From: Micractinium sp. NFX-FRZ
Taxonomy: Eukaryota; Chlorophyta; Trebouxiophyceae; Chlorellales; Chlorellaceae
Direction of reading: 5' to 3'
DNA: 64,000 bases
Assembly: GCA_029339195.1 (NCBI GenBank)
Contig: JAPTJF010000011.1
Coordinates: 62,001-126,000 of the forward strand
Shown here: piece by piece, positions 34,101 through 44,957 of the stretch
Layout of the letters: every line of letters begins with the position of its first letter
How positions within the stretch are numbered: position 1 is the stretch's first letter
Program-made: the position numbers and the translations under genes
Notes under the pieces: model-generated
The model's database searches: none
What the model saw: only the letters and a program-made list of their open reading frames with translations
Told to the model about the DNA's origin: nothing

Positions 34101-35261
34101 AACACTGCAGGCTGAGCTCGCACGGTGGTAGAAGGCTTCCCACCTGCTCCCATGCCTGCGCTGATGCACCCCAGCCCAGCGCCGTGCACGCACACGCCGC
34201 TCACGAATGCACCCCCCTGTCACCCGCACCTGCAGGGCGAGCGTGCAACCCAGGCGGCCGACGTGTTTGCCTTCTCCGTGATCATGTGGGAGCTCATGAC
34301 GTGAGCTGGCATGCTGTGCTGTGCTGTGCTGTGCTGTGCTGTGCTGTGCTGAGCTGTGCCGTGCTGTGCTGTGCTGTGCTGCACCATGTTGTGCTGGGCT
34401 GGGCTGGGCTTCCTCCAGCCCGAGTAGGTTTGGGGCAGCATGCAGAGGGTGCGGCTGACGCTCATACAAACACCGCCTGCCCCGGCCAACTCTCCCTTCC
34501 CTCCAACCCTCGCACTGAAACGCACCTGCAGCTGGGAGCTGCCGTGGTCTGGCGGCAATGCGTGGCAGGTGGGGTGGGGCTGGTCCGGGCTGGCATGTGC
34601 TGGGCCGGGTTGGTGGGCTGCGCAGGCTGGTAGCGCCTTGAGGCAGGACCGCCCGGGCGCCAGAACACACACGTTTTCCTCGCCACACCCCTCGCACACG
34701 CCGCGTCCTGCATGCAGCCAGTGTGGATACAGCGCCTGTGAACCCTCTGTCGCCCCCCAACCCTCCCCTCGCCGCCCCATTCGCAGCTGGTGTCTCTGGT
34801 GACACAGGGCGGCCGCCTGCCCATCCCCCCCGCCGACCAGCTGCCGGGGGCTGACAGGCTGGCGCCCGCCCAGCTGGACGCCTACGTGGCGCTGATGAGG
34901 CGCTGCTGGGCGCAAAACTTGTATGACCGCCCCACATTCGCAGAAGTCATTGCAGAGCTCAGGTGAGGGGGCAAGCCTTTACAAGCCACTGGCAGATAAG
35001 GTGGTAGGCCCAGCTCCCCGGCTCTGGGCAGCGCTCTGCTGTGTGGACTTGATATGGCTGGAGGTATAGTGGCCCAGTATGTTGGATGCAGCATGTGAGG
35101 CAAAGGGGCCGCGACCCCGGGGTCCGCCTGGGTCACAGCGTGCCTGCTCCGGCCCCCATGCCCTGCCTGCCCACCTGGGTCCGCCCCGCGCACTACCCAT
35201 CCTCGCCCTCCCTCTGCGCAGGCGCCTGGCAGAGGAGGTGGAGGCAGGGGGGCAGCCGTGA
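28169..35261 (+). CDS. Receptor-like kinase with degenerate RNase T2 ectodomain
   Basis: Eighteen exons (28169-28278, 28551-28601, 28770-28921, 29295-29410, 29600-29721, 30194-30629, 30799-30946, 31122-31617, 31837-32043, 32336-32648, 32865-32936, 33205-33243, 33639-33719, 33959-33976, 34236-34300, 34532-34568, 34787-34962, 35222-35261) sum to a closed 892-residue frame. Order: a signal peptide 1-25; an RNase T2-like fold about 30-200 (FVLQQDWGPNAC at the start, VQCDPSTKRLKWVDICLG and LPVDCP at the end); a Pro/Ser-rich stalk about 225-345; a membrane helix 364-388; a Gly/Ala/Pro juxtamembrane region; and a TKL-type kinase about 600-885. Both RNase T2 active-site motifs are lost: HGLWP is INAFVP (57-64) and the EW.KHGTC block is LWESEGRC (114-121), so neither catalytic His remains. 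The kinase keeps the GEGSFGRV loop, Lys630, HRDLK (737-741) and APE, but has DFN (757-759) instead of DFG. I infer a cell-surface receptor whose RNase fold binds a ligand. Exon 14 is an 18-base microexon. Confidence 0.85.
30440..30600 (+). repeat. Pro/Ser stalk-coding repeat
   Basis: Repeats of CCCTCCCCCTCCCCCACTCC-like units encode (SP)n, as in algal and plant hydroxyproline-rich wall proteins. The stalk is probably heavily O-glycosylated. Confidence 0.8.
34314..34381. repeat. (TGTGC)n pentanucleotide microsatellite
   Basis: About a dozen TGTGC/TGAGC units lie just inside the intron after the exon ending at 34300. Confidence 0.9.
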
Positions 35262-35694
35262 GGGTAGGAAGCTTGGCAGGGTCGGAATACAAGAAGAAAG
35301 TAGGGGCACCCGCGGGCACACCCCCATGCTATCAGCGAGCTCCGCTGTTGACTGGAACCCCTCGCACGCTTGGCCTGTGCCGTGTGTGTGCAGGGCTGCG
35401 TGTCACCCTTCCTCCAAGGCCATGCGCTGCTCCCCTTGGCCCCCGCTCAGATTGCTTGATGCGCTGTCTGTGCCTCTGAATGTGTATCCCTTGCTTGAAT
35501 GGTAATCAAACACATGCCAACACTCGAGCAAAGTCTGCACAGTGAAAAACACAGAATGACTGGGTGTTCGGTCACACGCAAGCTTGCAGCTGTCAAGAAT
35601 GCTCAATGACATGCTCAATGCACAATGACAAACCCATTTTCGGAATGGTTGGGAGAGACAGCACAGTCGGCCTGCCACGGCAGGCAATGTGTCA
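35262..35694. other. Intergenic between convergent genes
   Basis: This is the 3' regions of the receptor kinase (plus) and SWEET (minus). No coding segment was seen. Confidence 0.5.
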
Positions 35695-38662
35695 TTAGGC
35701 TGCCACCCCAGATGCAGGCGAGGTGCGAACCAGCCCATTGGCGGCCCGGTCCAGGGCAGCAGAGCTGGGCGTGCCTGGCTGCTCATGTGTGGACGGCACG
35801 CTGTGGCTGCTGTGCCAGCTGGTGCTGCTGGGCCAGCGGGACATGTCAAATCCTGCCACCTCAGCAGTCCCAGGCGGCACCTGGTGCCCCGCCGTGCTGC
35901 CGTCTTCACCGCCCAGGCCGGAAAGGAAAGTAGAGGACCCAACGTGGCCGCGGGCACGGGGCACCGACACACCCTGCCTGGTAGGCACTGTGTCAGCCAC
36001 TGGCCTCAGCCCCATCCCGCCTGCGAGCTCCCGGCTGCTCAGCTGGCTGTCGGCCTCTGTGGAGGCGTGCTCAGCGCCCGCCAGCTCAGCATCAGCAACG
36101 CTTACCTGCAGGCGATGTGGCAGCAGGGAGGTGAGCAGGCACCCTGACTGTGTAATGCTGGGCGGGCGCTTCCGGGCATGCCCTGCCGCCACAACATGCC
36201 GGGGTGCGTCTTGAACTAAATGTGACATCCTCGCAGTTTCTGTCTGCGCTGCTGGTGGGGCTACGCCGGCTGCCTCCTGCTGTCTGCATTGACAGGTCAC
36301 ACACAGAGGCGGGCAGGCAGGCAGGCAGGCGGGCAGGCGGGCAGGCGGGCAGGCGGGTAGACAGGCAGGCAGGCGGGGGGGCAGGAGGGCAGGAGGGCCA
36401 CCCAGTGACTGCTTGCCTCGGGCTTGCGCCGGGGGTAGCGCCAGGCCAGCGCCAGGCAGAGCAGGTTGAACGAGACGCCCACATAGTAGGTGGTGGTGGG
36501 CACGATGAGGTCGCCCTTGGCCTGGGGGGAGGAGGCATCAAGAGCAGCGATTAGTACTGGTTCATTTGAAGCAGCAATGCAAGAGCTAATTCAATGGCAA
36601 ACGGAGATACTGTGCTCTGCTGAGCGGGAGCGCCTGGGTTCAAGCAAAGCTCCCACTGCCACCCGCCCTCACCCTCCTCGTCGCCTGTCTCCAATCCAAC
36701 AAACTGTGGCCGGCGCCACGCGTGCATGTCCCAGGGCTCGTGCCCCCCCCCTGGCAGCACAATGCCCCGCTGCAGTGCGCCCACCGCAAAGCATCCACGA
36801 TCCCGCTGGGGCCCCGTGCTGTGTACTCACCACGACGATTCCATGACCCCGCTGCTTTGGCGCTCACCACAAAGACAGCATACTGTGATCCCGCTGGGGC
36901 CCGCTGCTTTGGCGCTCACCACAAAGTAGAGGATCCAGAGGCAGCAGTTGACCACGCTGGTGATGCAGTTGCCCACGTGGATGGAAGCAGAGTCGCGGGT
37001 GCGCACCACCTGCGAATGGTGACGGGCGGGAAGGCATGGGCTGACAAGAAGTCATGGGGTCAGCAGTGGAGGGGGCAGAGAGCAGCTGCAATTGAATTAA
37101 TCTAGCAGCAATACACCTGCCAGTTTTGCAGCAAGGGAGTCCTGGACTGTGTTCAACGTGGCTTGCCTTTCTTGCCGTGGATAGCGGTGCAGTGTAGTAC
37201 AGCACCGAGCCAGTGTTGGCGGCCACGCCCCACATCTGCACACAGCACAGCAGCGGTGTGCGTCATGTAACTGAAACCAAGTTCAGGCCACAGGGGCGAC
37301 CAGGGCTACTTAATGGCATGCATGGATGGGTGAGGGGTGCAGAAGGCTGGAGGTGTCAGCTGGAACAAGCGGGGATGCTTGAATGGCGTGCCGCAGGGCG
37401 CTGCAGGGTGCTGCGGGGTGCTGCGGGGTGCTGGCATGGCCTGCTGCCGCTGCCCCGCACCGTTTTGGTGGTGGACCGCGACAGGCCAGCCAGGGAGCTC
37501 AGCGCGCCCAGCAGAAGCATGCAGAAGAGGTAGATGAGCAGCAGGACCAGCAGGCGGTCGCGGGTCTGCATGCAGGGGCAGTGCATCAGGGCTTACACAG
37601 TTGAACACTAAGCTCTTGTCAGGGCTGAGAGCGCACCTCTTGAGCAGAGCTGGGCTGCACCAGGCCCTTGTATGCAAGGGGCTGTGTTGCATGCTCATGC
37701 TGTGCTCATGGGCAGCACAGGTACACCGCCTAGGCTGCCCGTGCCCTGTGGAGCTGGACTGCCCTCAGTGCCCGCTCGCTGAATGTCTGCCTGGAGATGC
37801 GGGCCTCACCCGCTGCCGCGCCTGCCCCACGAGGATGACGGTGTTGAACACGGCAATGAGCAGCCTGCAGGGGGGGCCAGCATGGAATGGGCTGAGACCG
37901 AGGAGCAAGTCAGCCCGCGGGTCTAGTTGTGAGGCAGCTGGCAGCTGCTGGATGCGGGGAGCTGAGCAGGCACCCCTGCAGGCACCCTGTCCCTGTGCCT
38001 GCCCACCCGACAGCCTGCCAACCGCACTGCCGCATGGCCCTTAGGGCGTTAGGATGTCAACCCTATCGGCCATCTGGCTGCATTCCCGGCCTCCTCCTGC
38101 TGCATGCTGCTGCTCCCCGCTGGCCCAAGGCTTTGGAGCGACCGCCACGCTGCCTGCCTTCCGGAGTAGGGATCCCTACTCACCCGCCAGCGGAGCTGAC
38201 AGTGATGAAGGGATCTCTAGTGACCATGCTGTATGCAAACCAGCAGACGGCGTTGCCCACCAGCACAACGGTGGGTAGGGGGTTGAACTCTGGGGGATGG
38301 GCATGGCAGGGGGTGTGTGGGCGGCAGGGTGGGGTGGCCGGCGAGCAGGACGGGGCGAAGCCGGCAGGTGGGTAGGGGCGAGCTGCGGGCGAGCACGATG
38401 CAAAGGCCAGGCTGCTGCTGCGCCACAAAGCCTGGCCGCCTGTGCCAGTGCTGCCTATGGCGGCAGCGCTGCCCCGCATCCGCCCTCGAAACACACCGCC
38501 ACCCGCAGCAGTGGGCAGCCGCAGCGCCATGCACCCACCTCCAATGTCTGTCTTCCTGCGCGTGCGCCACACCGTGCGTGTGGGGCTGGCTGCCATGGTG
38601 AGGAAGAGGACGACACCAATGGAGGGCACGACACGCTCAAAGATGATCAAGCGCGCACTCAT
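35695..38662 (-). CDS. SWEET family sugar transporter
   Basis: Exons on the minus strand: 38539-38662, 38184-38289, 37810-37864, 37461-37565, 37167-37235, 36920-37009 and 36417-36521, which join in frame to 218 residues. The first MtN3/saliva repeat includes SPTRTVWRTRRKTDIGEFNP and VLVGNAVCWFAYSMVTRDPF. The linker helix is LLVLLLIYLFCMLLLGAL. The second repeat has GVAANTGSVLYYTAPLSTAR, VVRTRDSASIHVGNCITSVV and NCCLWILYFVVKGDLIVP. This is the seven-helix SWEET layout; SWEETs carry sugars down gradients across plasma or internal membranes. Intron 5 (AAG|GCAAGC), and intron 7 if used (GAG|GCAAGC), have GC donors. The cytosolic tail is uncertain: an open segment rich in Ser/Ala runs to a stop at 35695, but the exon between 36092 and 36281 could not be fixed. 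The gene diverges from the MYND gene. Confidence 0.85.
36307..36375. repeat. (GGCA)n/(GGCGGGCA)n simple repeat
   Basis: Tandem GGCA and GGCGGGCA units lie near the end of the SWEET gene. Confidence 0.85.
36848..36926 (-). repeat. 27-base perfect duplicate of a donor site (SWEET)
   Basis: The exon 6 end with its GTGAGC donor (36900-36926) is repeated without change at 36848-36874 inside the intron, offset 52. A second shared block (GATCCCGCTGGGGCCC) flanks both. Confidence 0.9.
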
Positions 38663-39351
38663 GGTGCCGAGGGCTCTCAAAGCGTCGGTCGGCGGCAGCG
38701 GCGGCAGGGGCGGCGGACGAGCGGCGGCACAATGGGAAGGCTTGGGTGGCAGGCTGCGGCTTAGGCGTGACTCTGCGGCAACTGCTGTTGGATGTGGGGG
38801 CTTGAGCAGGGCTGGGGAGCGAGTCCAAAGCGCCTACCTAGTAGCAAGAGCAGGTGCCAAGGGTCTGCCGGTCATCACGGGTGTGCCCAGGGCTGCAAAG
38901 GTTCTTTCTTCGATTTCAGATTTCAGAGAAACGCAGGTCGAGGTTAGGAAGGCTGTGTTTGGTCCCCAGGTGCCTCCAGCCGCTTTCTTTCAACTGACTG
39001 GTCTGCATGAGCCAGCAAGCTTGTTGTGGCCTGCAGACTGGACCGCAGGACGACGTGTTTCACACTCTGCTCGCCCTGGCCTTGGAAGACAAGAGCACCC
39101 CTTGGTGGCCCTGCTGCTGCCCCCAAGTGGGTGTGCGAGACTTGGCGCAGAGAGCACCAGGAAGCAACATCTGAGACCTGCCTGCCCTGCCGACGAGGGT
39201 CTGAAAGGTGAGAGCATGGCAGAGTCGGCGCGAAGGTTGGTATGCGTCACCGGCACCGTCGCCGCCCACACACCAACTGACGCAGCCCTGATCCCCGCCC
39301 TCCCCTGCCTGAGAAAACTTCAGGGTGCGAGACTGGCACACAGTAGAAGTC
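38663..39351. promoter_or_regulatory. Divergent promoter, SWEET / MYND gene
   Basis: This is 689 bases between divergent start codons. No conserved coding segment is seen in it, and no specific motif is recognised. Confidence 0.45.
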
Positions 39352-41229
39352 ATGGAGCAAGCAATTGAGAAGCTGCGGAGCGCTGCCCAGCGGCTACCGC
39401 CTGCAGAGCATAGCCCGGACATGCGGCTCCTGCTGGAGGGGCTGCAGCTCATGCATGCCGGAGCGGCAGAGCTGCAGGGCGCGCTGGCAGCAGCGCAGGC
39501 GCCAAGAGGTGTCGACTATATAGATACCGTCCTGCTGGACCAGCTCCTGCTGTTCAATGTAGGTACGGCAATCCCCAGCGTGCCGGTGGTCCTGCCTGCC
39601 TGCCTTCCACCTGGCTGCCAAGCATGCTGTGCTCACCCTGCCTACTGGCGCTGTTCTGCAGGGCTTGGTGCACACAATCCGGGGTGCAGGCCTGAGCATG
39701 GAAGCAACTGGCATACTGCGCTGCCACTGCAAACTGCCCAGGCTCATCTCCCCGCACGGTGAGGGCGAGCGTCATGGTGCTCACTCACCCCGCTTGCTCT
39801 GCAAAGCGCTGCTTGCACCACGCTGTGCGCACTGCACGGTGTGCGGGCCCCGAGTTGCACAACGACGCGTGCTGACAAGTGCAGTAGGGAGGCCTCTTTC
39901 GTTGACTGCAGGTCTGCCCTTCCAGGATGCCAGCCCTAGCTTTGTCGTGTGCCTCATGGGCGCAGCATTCAACGCCATACTGGACGGCTCCGTGCCCCAG
40001 GCGGCGGCCCTGCTGACCCAGGCAATTGATGCTGTCTGGCCCAACGATGCAGCAGCGCGCCAAGCGCGTGTCCAGCTGGAAGGGCAGTTGTGGGTGCCGT
40101 CGTTTCCCCCTGGCGGGCAGGGGGCGCGGCAGCCTGCCCTGCAACCGGAGCATTCCACTGATCTGGCCCGTGCGCTGCAGGCGCAGCTTCAGCAGCACTG
40201 CCCAGAGGTCAGCTTGGGAGATTTGCACCGCTCTGCGCTGCTGCTGCGCATGTATGCGGGCAGACATGATCTCACATTTACCAACCCCAGGGTTACACCA
40301 GACAGAAGGCGCCTCGAGCAGCACCTGGTGGACAGCCAGCAGCTGCTCAACAGCAGCACAGGCAGCGGTGGCTTTGCAGCTGCCTACTTTGCCAGTGCTT
40401 CCATGCTCATCCGCCACCCGCCTGAGCTTGCCAGCAGGCAGCTGCGCCGACGGCTCAAACTGCAGCAGCAGCTGGCGCAGGAGAGTGTGGCCGGGGCCGC
40501 CGCCGCCAAATGTGAGCCGCTGCACCCAACGTGCCCTTGCCTAGGGTTGTTAGTAGCTTCGCGTGCTCTAGCAGCTAGGCACAGCATGTGCCGTCGCTTG
40601 ATCCGAGTGGCGACCCATTCTGTCAGTGTCAAACATAGTGTTTCGTCCTTGCCTCACAAACTGCAGGCTGGATGTCGGCGGCGCAGGCTGCAGCAGACTT
40701 TGGGTATCTGTTTGGGGTCCTTAGCGGCATGCTTGTTGGGGCGCCCGACCGTGAGCTCAAGCAGCTAGCCGACTCGCTGGCAGCTCAGGCAGCAAGCTTC
40801 CAGCCCCGCTTGAAGCCCTGGCTGCCGGCCTCTTACATGCGGGATATCACGTCACACCGCGGGCAGCTGCAGCAGCTGCTGGCAGGAAGCTCACCACAAG
40901 AGGTGGCAGCAGCCAGATCTGGTAAGCAACACTTTGCGCCTGCTTGCAATGCACATATGTGTTGGGATGCATCTCAGCCCGTCGTGCGTTGTCCCTGCAT
41001 TCAAAGGCCTGCATCTCATTTGCCACCCCACCACTGTGCCACCCATGCAGAGGCACCCCCCGATACGCTGTGCTGCGACTACTGCCGCGTCAACGCACTC
41101 CACCTGCGCAAGTGCGCCGCCTGCCGGTCAGCCAGCTACTGCAGCAAGGAGTGCCAGACCAAGGCATGGAAGGAGGGGCACAGGCGTGAGTGCGCACAGC
41201 TAGCTGCTGCCCACCAGCAGGGCAGCTGA
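39352..41229 (+). CDS. MYND zinc-finger protein
   Basis: Five exons (39352-39558, 39662-39758, 39912-40511, 40667-40921, 41051-41229) give a closed frame of 445 residues. The C-terminus is a complete MYND finger: CDYCRVNALHLRKC, AACRSASYCSKECQTKAWKE, then GHRREC, with the C-x2-C, C-x2-C, C-x3-C and H-x3-C spacing. MYND fingers bind proline-rich peptides and occur in transcription and chromatin regulators. The preceding 390 residues are mostly helical by eye (IEKLRSAAQRL, LLTQAIDAVW, LQQQLAQESVAGAAAAK) and do not resemble a SET domain. Many green-algal MYND proteins have such unrecognised helical N-termini. It is tail-to-tail with the phosphopantetheinyl transferase. TGTAA occurs near 41666. 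Confidence 0.85.
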
Positions 41230-41786
41230 GGCGGTTGATGGGCCGGATGACGGCACCAGGGCTGCGAGGGCCGTCAGCCATGCCGGCAGGCGGCTGTGAT
41301 GCACATGGCAACCAATAGTGTGGCACCCGGGGTTGTGCAAGTCCTCCCTGCAGCACGCACCCCAATTAACCCTCGATTTGTTTTTGAATTGTACAGCCTC
41401 GTACTTTGAAACTGCTGCAATGGCAAAGTTGCACAGCATGCACGTTGTGTCATGTCTTAGGTACCTGTGCCGACAAGAAGTGCAGCAGGCACCCTGCACC
41501 AGTGCGACATCGACAGTGCCTCAGCTCTTTGTAGGGACTGGGCACCCGTGGGCATCTCAATTCCGGTTGTTGAAGAAGTGCTTGCTCCGCGCCTCTACCA
41601 TAACATTATCTTTTGCAGATGCAGCTCAGGCTGGGGTGCTACAGCAGGCAAAGCCCGAAGCCACCTGTAACGCCCCTGCCCAGTGGAGGCGCGGCCCAGC
41701 TGGCGCTAAATGTGGCCTTCGTGTCTTTACAAAGAGCAATATTCAGAACGAAACACAACACTCACTGCAGATTCAACGGCGTACAA

Positions 41787-44293
41787 TCAAGGGCAGTACA
41801 TTCCGTGTGCAAGCACGAGGGGCTGCGCCGGCTGCTCCTGGCCGACCAGCAGCGCTGACGGGTGCACCTCAAAGTTGAGCACCCGCATGCCCTGCCGGCT
41901 GCTGCTGCCGCTCACACTGCCGCCACCGCTGCTGCTGTCGCCATCAGGGCTGCTGCTGCCGTTGCCATCAGAGCTGCTGCCGCTGCTGCCTCCATAGGCA
42001 CTAGGGCTGCCGTTGCTGCTGCTGCTGCTGCTGCTGCTGAAGTCCCCGTCACTGTCGCTGCTGCTGTCCCCGGCGCCGCACTCCACACACAGCGCGGCCA
42101 TGTGGCCCGGCGCCGGCTGCAGCAGCGCAAACTGCCAGCGCCGCAGGTCTGGGGCAGAGGTGTGGAAGCGAATGGCAGCGGCCGAGATAGCGACTGCTGC
42201 TTCGAGACCGCCATCGCCGGCGCCTGCCCAGCTGTTCCCTGGCCAACTGGGCTGCCACTGATTCGGCTGCTGGTGCTGGTTGTCTAGCTGCTGCATCGCT
42301 GCCTCCATAGCCTCCACAGCGTGCGCAGCCTGCTCCTGTTGCCGTGGCGGCGTCAGGGGCTCTGGCACCTGCTCCTGCTGTGCCTGCTGCTCCTGCCACG
42401 CCGCCTCCTGCTGCTGGCTGCCCACCCTGAAGCTGAAGCTGCGCAGGCCGGGGGGAGCGGAGATGCCGCGCCCCAGAGCCTTCACGTAAGCCTCCTTCAG
42501 TGTCCACAGCTGCACAAAGTAGGCAGCCCGGCTCGCCTCATCAGGGCATGCTGCACCAGGCAGGGGTGAACAAAGGGTGGGAGGAAAAGGTGAGGGTGAG
42601 GATGGAGGAAACCAGCGGCATCTCAGCTTGGGTTGCTGTTACCTCGCGGCATTGATTGGGTTCCAGGGCGCTGAGTGTGATGTGACCTGCAGTGCCTGCT
42701 ATCCTCACTGCCAGCCCCACCCGTCCCAGCCCAGGCCAGCACAGCGCCGTGCAGCCCCTTGCCCTGCCCAGCCCTGCCCCCTCTTTGTCTGCTTGCTTGA
42801 AGAAGCGGTGCTGAACAGCCACAGCCCAGCCCACACTGCCAACATTCAAACACCATGCCAGCACCGTGCCTCCCCGCTCACCCCGCATGTCGGCAACCTC
42901 CTGCTCCGAGAAGCGGCGCTGCGCCAGGCGCATGGGGTCACTGCGAGTGCGCCTCTCTGCCGCCTCGACGTCCAGCCCCACCAGCCCCTCGACTGCAGGC
43001 ACAGAGCAAGAGGATGCATGGACGTAAGGGCAGGCTGCGCAGAGCAGGTGGGCAAGCAGGCAGGCAGGCGGGCAGGAATGGCAGAGAATCATTTGCTGCC
43101 CTGCCCAGCAAGGCTCCGGGTCGTTCCCTCACCCGCTCCCAGTGCAGCTCCTTCTGCGCCTGCCATGCCCATGCCGCGGCCCGCCCCTGACAGAGCCCTG
43201 CACCGGAACCCTATCCATCCCGCGACATACCCGTGACCGCCAGGCCGATGAGCGAGGCAGTGTGCGTGAGGTTGAAGCGCAGGGTGTGGCCGCCGGGGGT
43301 GGCGGTGGGCCACAGCAGGTGTGGCTTGCCGTGGGTGCCGCGCTCAAACAGGAGGGCGCGCGGGTGCGGCGACCCCGCAAGGTATCCCGCCAGCACAGAC
43401 CTGAAAGGGTGGTGGGAAGGCAGGGGCACAGGCAGGAGGACAGGCAGTGTATGTGGCAGGGGTCCGGACAGGGTGTACAGCACAAACGGTGGGCAGCAGG
43501 GGAGGCAGTATGTGGCAGGGGTCGGAACGGACCCACGGGGAGAAGCTGAGCCAGCAGCAGTGGCCCTTATGCAGCAGCGCCGACATTGGGAGGTGCAGGA
43601 GAGGGACTGTCTGCCCTCCTGATTGGGACAACTTTTGGCAGAGGAGCTCCCTTGGTCTGCCTGCCCCACCTGACGTGTGCCCGCGCCAGCACCCGCTCCC
43701 GCCGCACCGCCGGGTCGTCTGAGCTGTTGCAGTCCCGCAGCTCGTCCTCAGCTAGCAGCTCGCTGCAGCGCAGCAGGTCCGCTTCACTGGACACCTGCGG
43801 CGTAGAGCGGCAGGTGGAATGGGTGCGGTCGTGGCGGCGAAGCGACGACAGGGCGGCACGGGCGTGGCGCCGGCGACTTGGGGAAGCGGGTGGGTTGTTG
43901 GGAGAGGGCAGCCCCGCGGAACGCGTGCGACCTCCTCAGCATGCTCACGTTGGTTGGGTCCAGCCACCAGATGTGCACCTCGCCGGGCTGTATCGCCCGC
44001 GTGCCGGCAGGGAGCGGCGCGGCGGTCCCGACGTTGGCGGCGTGCAGCTGCTGCGCTGCCAGGCAGCGCCAGGCGGCGTGCCGCCGGCTGGGCGCCTTGG
44101 ACAAGCCCCAGCAAGCCGCCAAGGAGGTTTGTCCGCCGAAACCGGCAGGCAGAGCGCGCTGGAAGGAGCCTTGGTGAGCTGTGACGAGCGGGGCAGCGGC
44201 GCCCAGTCCCCTGCCGAAATGACGCAAGCTTGTGAGCATCTGGACAGACTGCACGCGCCCATTCCACTGCACCAAGGCAACCGTGCCCAGCAT
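41787..44293 (-). CDS. Sfp-type 4'-phosphopantetheinyl transferase
   Basis: Five minus-strand exons (43949-44293, 43670-43794, 43231-43400, 42882-42992, 41787-42550) give a closed 504-residue frame. Recognised segments are RGTHGKPHLL with LRFNLTHTASLIGLAVT (the GKP and N-(L/F)-SH blocks), VGLDVEA with the metal-binding Asp221 and Glu223, RRFSEQEV, and LWTLKEAYVKALGRG (the W-x-x-KEA block). The enzyme moves phosphopantetheine from CoA to a carrier-protein serine, activating fatty-acid, polyketide or nonribosomal synthases. The first 90 residues are rich in Ala, Arg and Ser with few acids, which would suit an organelle transit peptide. The last exon is much longer than usual, with Gln-rich and Ser/Gly-rich inserts around WQFALLQPAPGHMAALCVEC, a segment that fits the family C-terminal strand. 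Chloroplast or mitochondrial location is inference. Confidence 0.92.
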
Positions 44294-44957
44294 GGCGGCC
44301 CTTTCAGCAAGCGCCAGGCAGTGTAAATGCTCGATAGTTCAATCGGGCGAGCAATTGGGCCTTCAGGCGGCCCTAGGCAGAGGACGAAACCCAGGCCACG
44401 TCGGCAGTAGCCTTTTCGCATTTTCGTGCCTTTGAAGGCCACCAGTTGCCTGAACACATTGAGATTGCTGCCAGCGAGTGTCGGTGAGTCCGCACAACCC
44501 CGAAGTTGGGCCGCCTTCTGAACAGGTGCGCTGCTGCCTTGGCGTTTGCCCTCAAAGACGTCGAAGGCATCCGTGTTGGGCTCCGCGCCTCCCCCGAGGC
44601 GTCCGAAAGGCAGTGCAGTTGGTGGAGCCCGTTCCGTCGCTCCCAGCTGCCGGTCGCAGCTGGGGCGAATGATAGTAGAGGAGAGTGAAAGGCAGACTTG
44701 GGTTTTGTTCCGCAAACACAGCGACCAAGCCGGTTGGGCTCACGCCAACGCCGCCGCCACTCCTGCCGCCTCACCGCCGCCTGCCGCAGCCCACGACACG
44801 CAGGCACTCAAACCTCCGAGCCTGGCATCGCACAGCATCCCTTGAAGCGCGCAGCTTTTGACTGATCGCCTTGCTCCTGCACGCATAACCGCTCCAGAAC
44901 AGCCCTTGTCTGTGGCAGCGGCGGCGGCAAGCAGTTTGCGCCCAAGCAGCAGCGAGC
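44294..44957. promoter_or_regulatory. Divergent promoter, PPTase / universal stress protein
   Basis: This is 664 bases between divergent start codons. No coding segment or clear TATA element was seen. Confidence 0.45.

Noticed and set aside
36092..36281. An extra SWEET exon with a 37-base intron before the tail
   Set aside because: The frame fits, but a 37-base intron is shorter than anything else here, so the tail was marked uncertain.
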